DNA from: an uncultured Prevotellaceae bacterium
GTDB lineage: Bacteria > Bacteroidota > Bacteroidia > Bacteroidales > Bacteroidaceae
DNA: 10,209 nucleotides
Direction of reading: 5' to 3'
Assembly (NCBI GenBank): GCA_937892315.1
Contig: CALAVF010000444.1
Location: 1-10,209, forward strand
Below are positions 8,642 to 10,209 of the stretch, one piece after another (the stretch's first letter is position 1; each line of letters starts with the position of its first letter). The position numbers and the translations under genes are program-made. The notes below the pieces were generated by a model. It searched no databases, was not told where the DNA came from, and saw only the letters and a program-made list of their open reading frames with translations.

Positions 8642-9562
8642 CCCCGCATGGTCTCCCTCCCCATAGAGGGGGAGGGCTGGGGTGAGGGTCTTTTGGAAAA
8701 ATTCACGCCACATGGGGGCGAGGAAGCAGGTGTGGATGCTTTCGCCGGTGTACTCCTGGGTGATCTGGAACTCGACCATCATCTTGGTCTTCTTCAAGCC
8801 GAAGAAGAGGGGGGAGATGGCTTCGCGGGGCTGGAAGTCGATGGGGCCGTTCTTGATTTGGATGATGACGTTGTCGCTGAACTGCCCGTCGAAGGGCATG
8901 AACTCTTCGTATGCCTGATTGGCTCGGTCGCCGCCCTTTGCCGAATAGACGAAGGCTCTCCACATGACGATGCCGCCGTGGGGCTTCAGGGCTGCCGCCA
9001 GCATGTTGGCTCCGTCCACATGGGTGCGGCCGTAGTCCATCGGTCCTGGCTCGCCCTCGCTGTTGGCTTTGACGAGGAATCCGCCAAAGTCGGGTATCAA
9101 CTTGTAGATTTCATCCGCTTTCTTCTGCCACCATCGCTGCACGTTGGCATCCAGAGGGTCGGCGGTCGGCAGGTCGCCAAGTGCCTTGGGGGAGGCAAAG
9201 TTGACGGACAGATAGACCTTGATGCCGTAGGGGCGAAGGATGTCGGCGATTTTTTTCGTCTTGATGAGCATCGCCTTGGAGAGCATCTCGGGCTTGGCGT
9301 TCACGTTGTTCAGCACGGTGCCGTTGATGCCGTAACTGCGGTTGATGCGCCCGTACTCTTCGTAACGTGCCCTCAACGCCTGCGGCATGGGTGTCTTGTT
9401 GGTGGGAATCTCGTCCCACTTCCAGATGGAACGTCCTGCATAGCCTCGCTCCACGGTGCCGTTGGGATTGTCCCAATGGTTGAGCAGCCGCAGTTGGAAG
9501 CCCTGTGCCACGGCGAGGTGGCAAACCAACAGCAGGACGAACGAAACAAAAATCTTTCTCAT
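8426..9562 (-). CDS. Chimeric ORF: GH67 alpha-glucuronidase core joined to an RND adaptor C-terminus
   Basis: Residues 1-20 are a signal peptide ([20 protein letters not shown]). Residues ~21-289 are a GH67 alpha-glucuronidase catalytic core: [76 protein letters not shown] and [10 protein letters not shown]. Glu169, Asp242 and Glu270 have the same spacing (73 and 28 residues) as Glu292, Asp365 and Glu393 of Cellvibrio GlcA67A, as I recall them, so the catalytic carboxylates are kept. The GH67 N-terminal domain (~120 residues), the end of the barrel and the C-terminal domain are missing. Residues ~291-306 are read from a GC-rich repeat ([11 protein letters not shown]). Residues ~308-378 ([22 protein letters not shown]...[24 protein letters not shown]) are the membrane-proximal end of an RND membrane fusion protein, which usually has ~350 residues. 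The reading frame is seen directly. It may be a repeat-mediated deletion or an assembly join; neither half is expected to function normally. Confidence 0.85.
   Translation of the reverse strand: MRKIFVSFVLLLVCHLAVAQGFQLRLLNHWDNPNGTVERGYAGRSIWKWDEIPTNKTPMPQALRARYEEYGRINRSYGINGTVLNNVNAKPEMLSKAMLIKTKKIADILRPYGIKVYLSVNFASPKALGDLPTADPLDANVQRWWQKKADEIYKLIPDFGGFLVKANSEGEPGPMDYGRTHVDGANMLAAALKPHGGIVMWRAFVYSAKGGDRANQAYEEFMPFDGQFSDNVIIQIKNGPIDFQPREAISPLFFGLKKTKMMVEFQITQEYTGESIHTCFLAPMWREFFQKTLTPALPLYGEGDHAGSVISVPITAVQRSADGSMFVWKAEEGKVHRAKVTLGEASGNRMEVVSGLKKGDKVIVEGYQKLSEGSEYEE
8442..8449 (-). promoter_or_regulatory. Shine-Dalgarno sequence selecting the RND start
   Basis: On the minus strand GAAGGAAG (8449 to 8442) stands 5 bases before the ATG at 8436-8434. 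This is the clearest purine-rich ribosome binding site in the window. It overlaps the in-frame GTG at 8442-8440, which makes that GTG unlikely as the start. It lies inside the last codons of the upstream chimeric ORF, which suggests translational coupling. Confidence 0.6.
8652..8690. repeat. GC-rich hairpin repeat ('LTPAL' type) at the chimera junction
   Basis: The 39 bases contain a perfect 8-bp hairpin: CCCTCCCC (8655-8662), loop ATAGAG, GGGGAGGG (8669-8676). GCTGGGGTGAGGGTC follows. Read on the minus strand it begins ACCCTCACCCCAGCCCTCC and encodes [11 protein letters not shown]. Sequences of this kind are dispersed in many bacterial genomes and often appear as 'LTPAL...' peptides in predicted proteins (known in general; not checked for this genome). 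It separates GH67-like from adaptor-like coding sequence exactly. Confidence 0.75.
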
Positions 9563-9590
9563 GAGAATGGTGGTTTTAGGTTTACGATTG

Positions 9591-9598
9591 CAAATTTA
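9591..9598 (-). promoter_or_regulatory. -7 box of the chimeric GH67 gene
   Basis: Minus-strand TAAATTTG (9598 to 9591) matches TAnnTTTG fully and would give a leader of ~22 bases before the ATG at 9562. That is close to the leader inferred for the GH106 gene. No convincing TTG is seen at the -33 position. As the sequence stands, this promoter would drive the chimera, the RND permease and the TolC-type gene together. Confidence 0.5.
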
Positions 9599-9726
9599 CG
9601 AAAATTGTTCGAACTGACCGCATGATGGAGGAACTAAAAAATCTTTACGTTTTGCAAACTCCACGTTTCAAAAGCAGACCCAAAGTTTCATTTTGCAAGG
9701 GCAGGGGGGCTTTTCGACCCCAAAAC

Positions 9727-9757
9727 TTGGCACAATGAGGGGAAACGTGTAAATTTG
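9727..9757 (+). promoter_or_regulatory. Promoter of gdhA (-33 TTG, -7 TAAATTTG)
   Basis: TTG at 9727-9729 and TAAATTTG at 9750-9757 are separated by 20 bases, close to the Bacteroides consensus (TTTG, ~19 bases, TAnnTTTG). Transcription would start near 9764 and leave a ~47-base A-rich leader before the ATG at 9811. The divergent region 9563-9810 also holds direct repeats TTTTGCAA (9650, 9691) and GTTTCA (9665, 9685), and a distant inverted pair CACGTTTC (9662-9669) / GAAACGTG (9742-9749). The last abuts the -7 box, and these could be regulator sites. No other gene is seen in that gap. Confidence 0.6.
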
Positions 9758-9798
9758 AGGTGCTGAAACTAACAAAATGTCAGTTATTACTAACCTAA

Positions 9799-10209
<411 letters not shown>

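Noticed and set aside
8648..9625. A 325-codon plus-strand open frame opposite the chimeric gene
   Set aside because: The opposite strand encodes unmistakable GH67 motifs with the right catalytic spacing, so this is a shadow frame.

Overview
The window looks like chromosomal DNA of a Bacteroidales bacterium, most likely Prevotella-like. The -7 boxes fit the Bacteroidetes consensus TAnnTTTG, with A-rich leaders and weak or absent Shine-Dalgarno sequences. Several exported proteins end their signal peptide in ...AQ. The protein families (GH106, GH67, RND pump with its TolC partner, hexameric GdhA) are typical of glycan-degrading gut or rumen members. The genus is inferred from style, not proven.

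Layout. At 208-3744 (+) there is a two-gene unit: an exported GH106-type alpha-L-rhamnosidase, then 12 bases later an EamA/DMT-family inner-membrane transporter. It converges on a minus-strand unit at 3788-9562. In transcription order that unit is a chimeric ORF (GH67 alpha-glucuronidase fragment joined to the C-terminal tail of an RND adaptor), an RND efflux permease, and a TolC-type outer-membrane channel. At 9811 the 5' part of an NADP-type glutamate dehydrogenase gene (gdhA, +) starts and runs off the window. It has a good Bacteroidetes promoter and is divergent from the chimeric gene.

The main result is the chimera at 8426-9562. Its first 290 residues are a signal peptide plus a GH67 catalytic core with all three expected catalytic carboxylates. 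Its last ~70 residues are the end of a periplasmic adaptor (membrane fusion protein). The join lies in a GC-rich hairpin repeat of the 'LTPAL..' dispersed type, and the frame is kept. The pump operon therefore has no complete adaptor and the glucuronidase has no C-terminal domain. The most economical explanations are recombination between two copies of the repeat, or a false join in the assembly at that repeat. In the second case everything to the left and right of ~8650-8690 would come from different loci.

Two further repeat families lie in the unusually long 263-base gap between the RND and TolC genes. One is three copies of a GTACCC-GAG-GGGTAC palindrome. The other is a 125-base structure built on a 9-base period that can form two mutually exclusive perfect hairpins (25 and 28 bp). 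Two other proteins also appear shortened in frame compared with my memory of their families: the GH67 N-terminal domain and a segment of the GH106 N-terminal half. I see no CRISPR array, tRNA, rRNA, transposase or phage gene.
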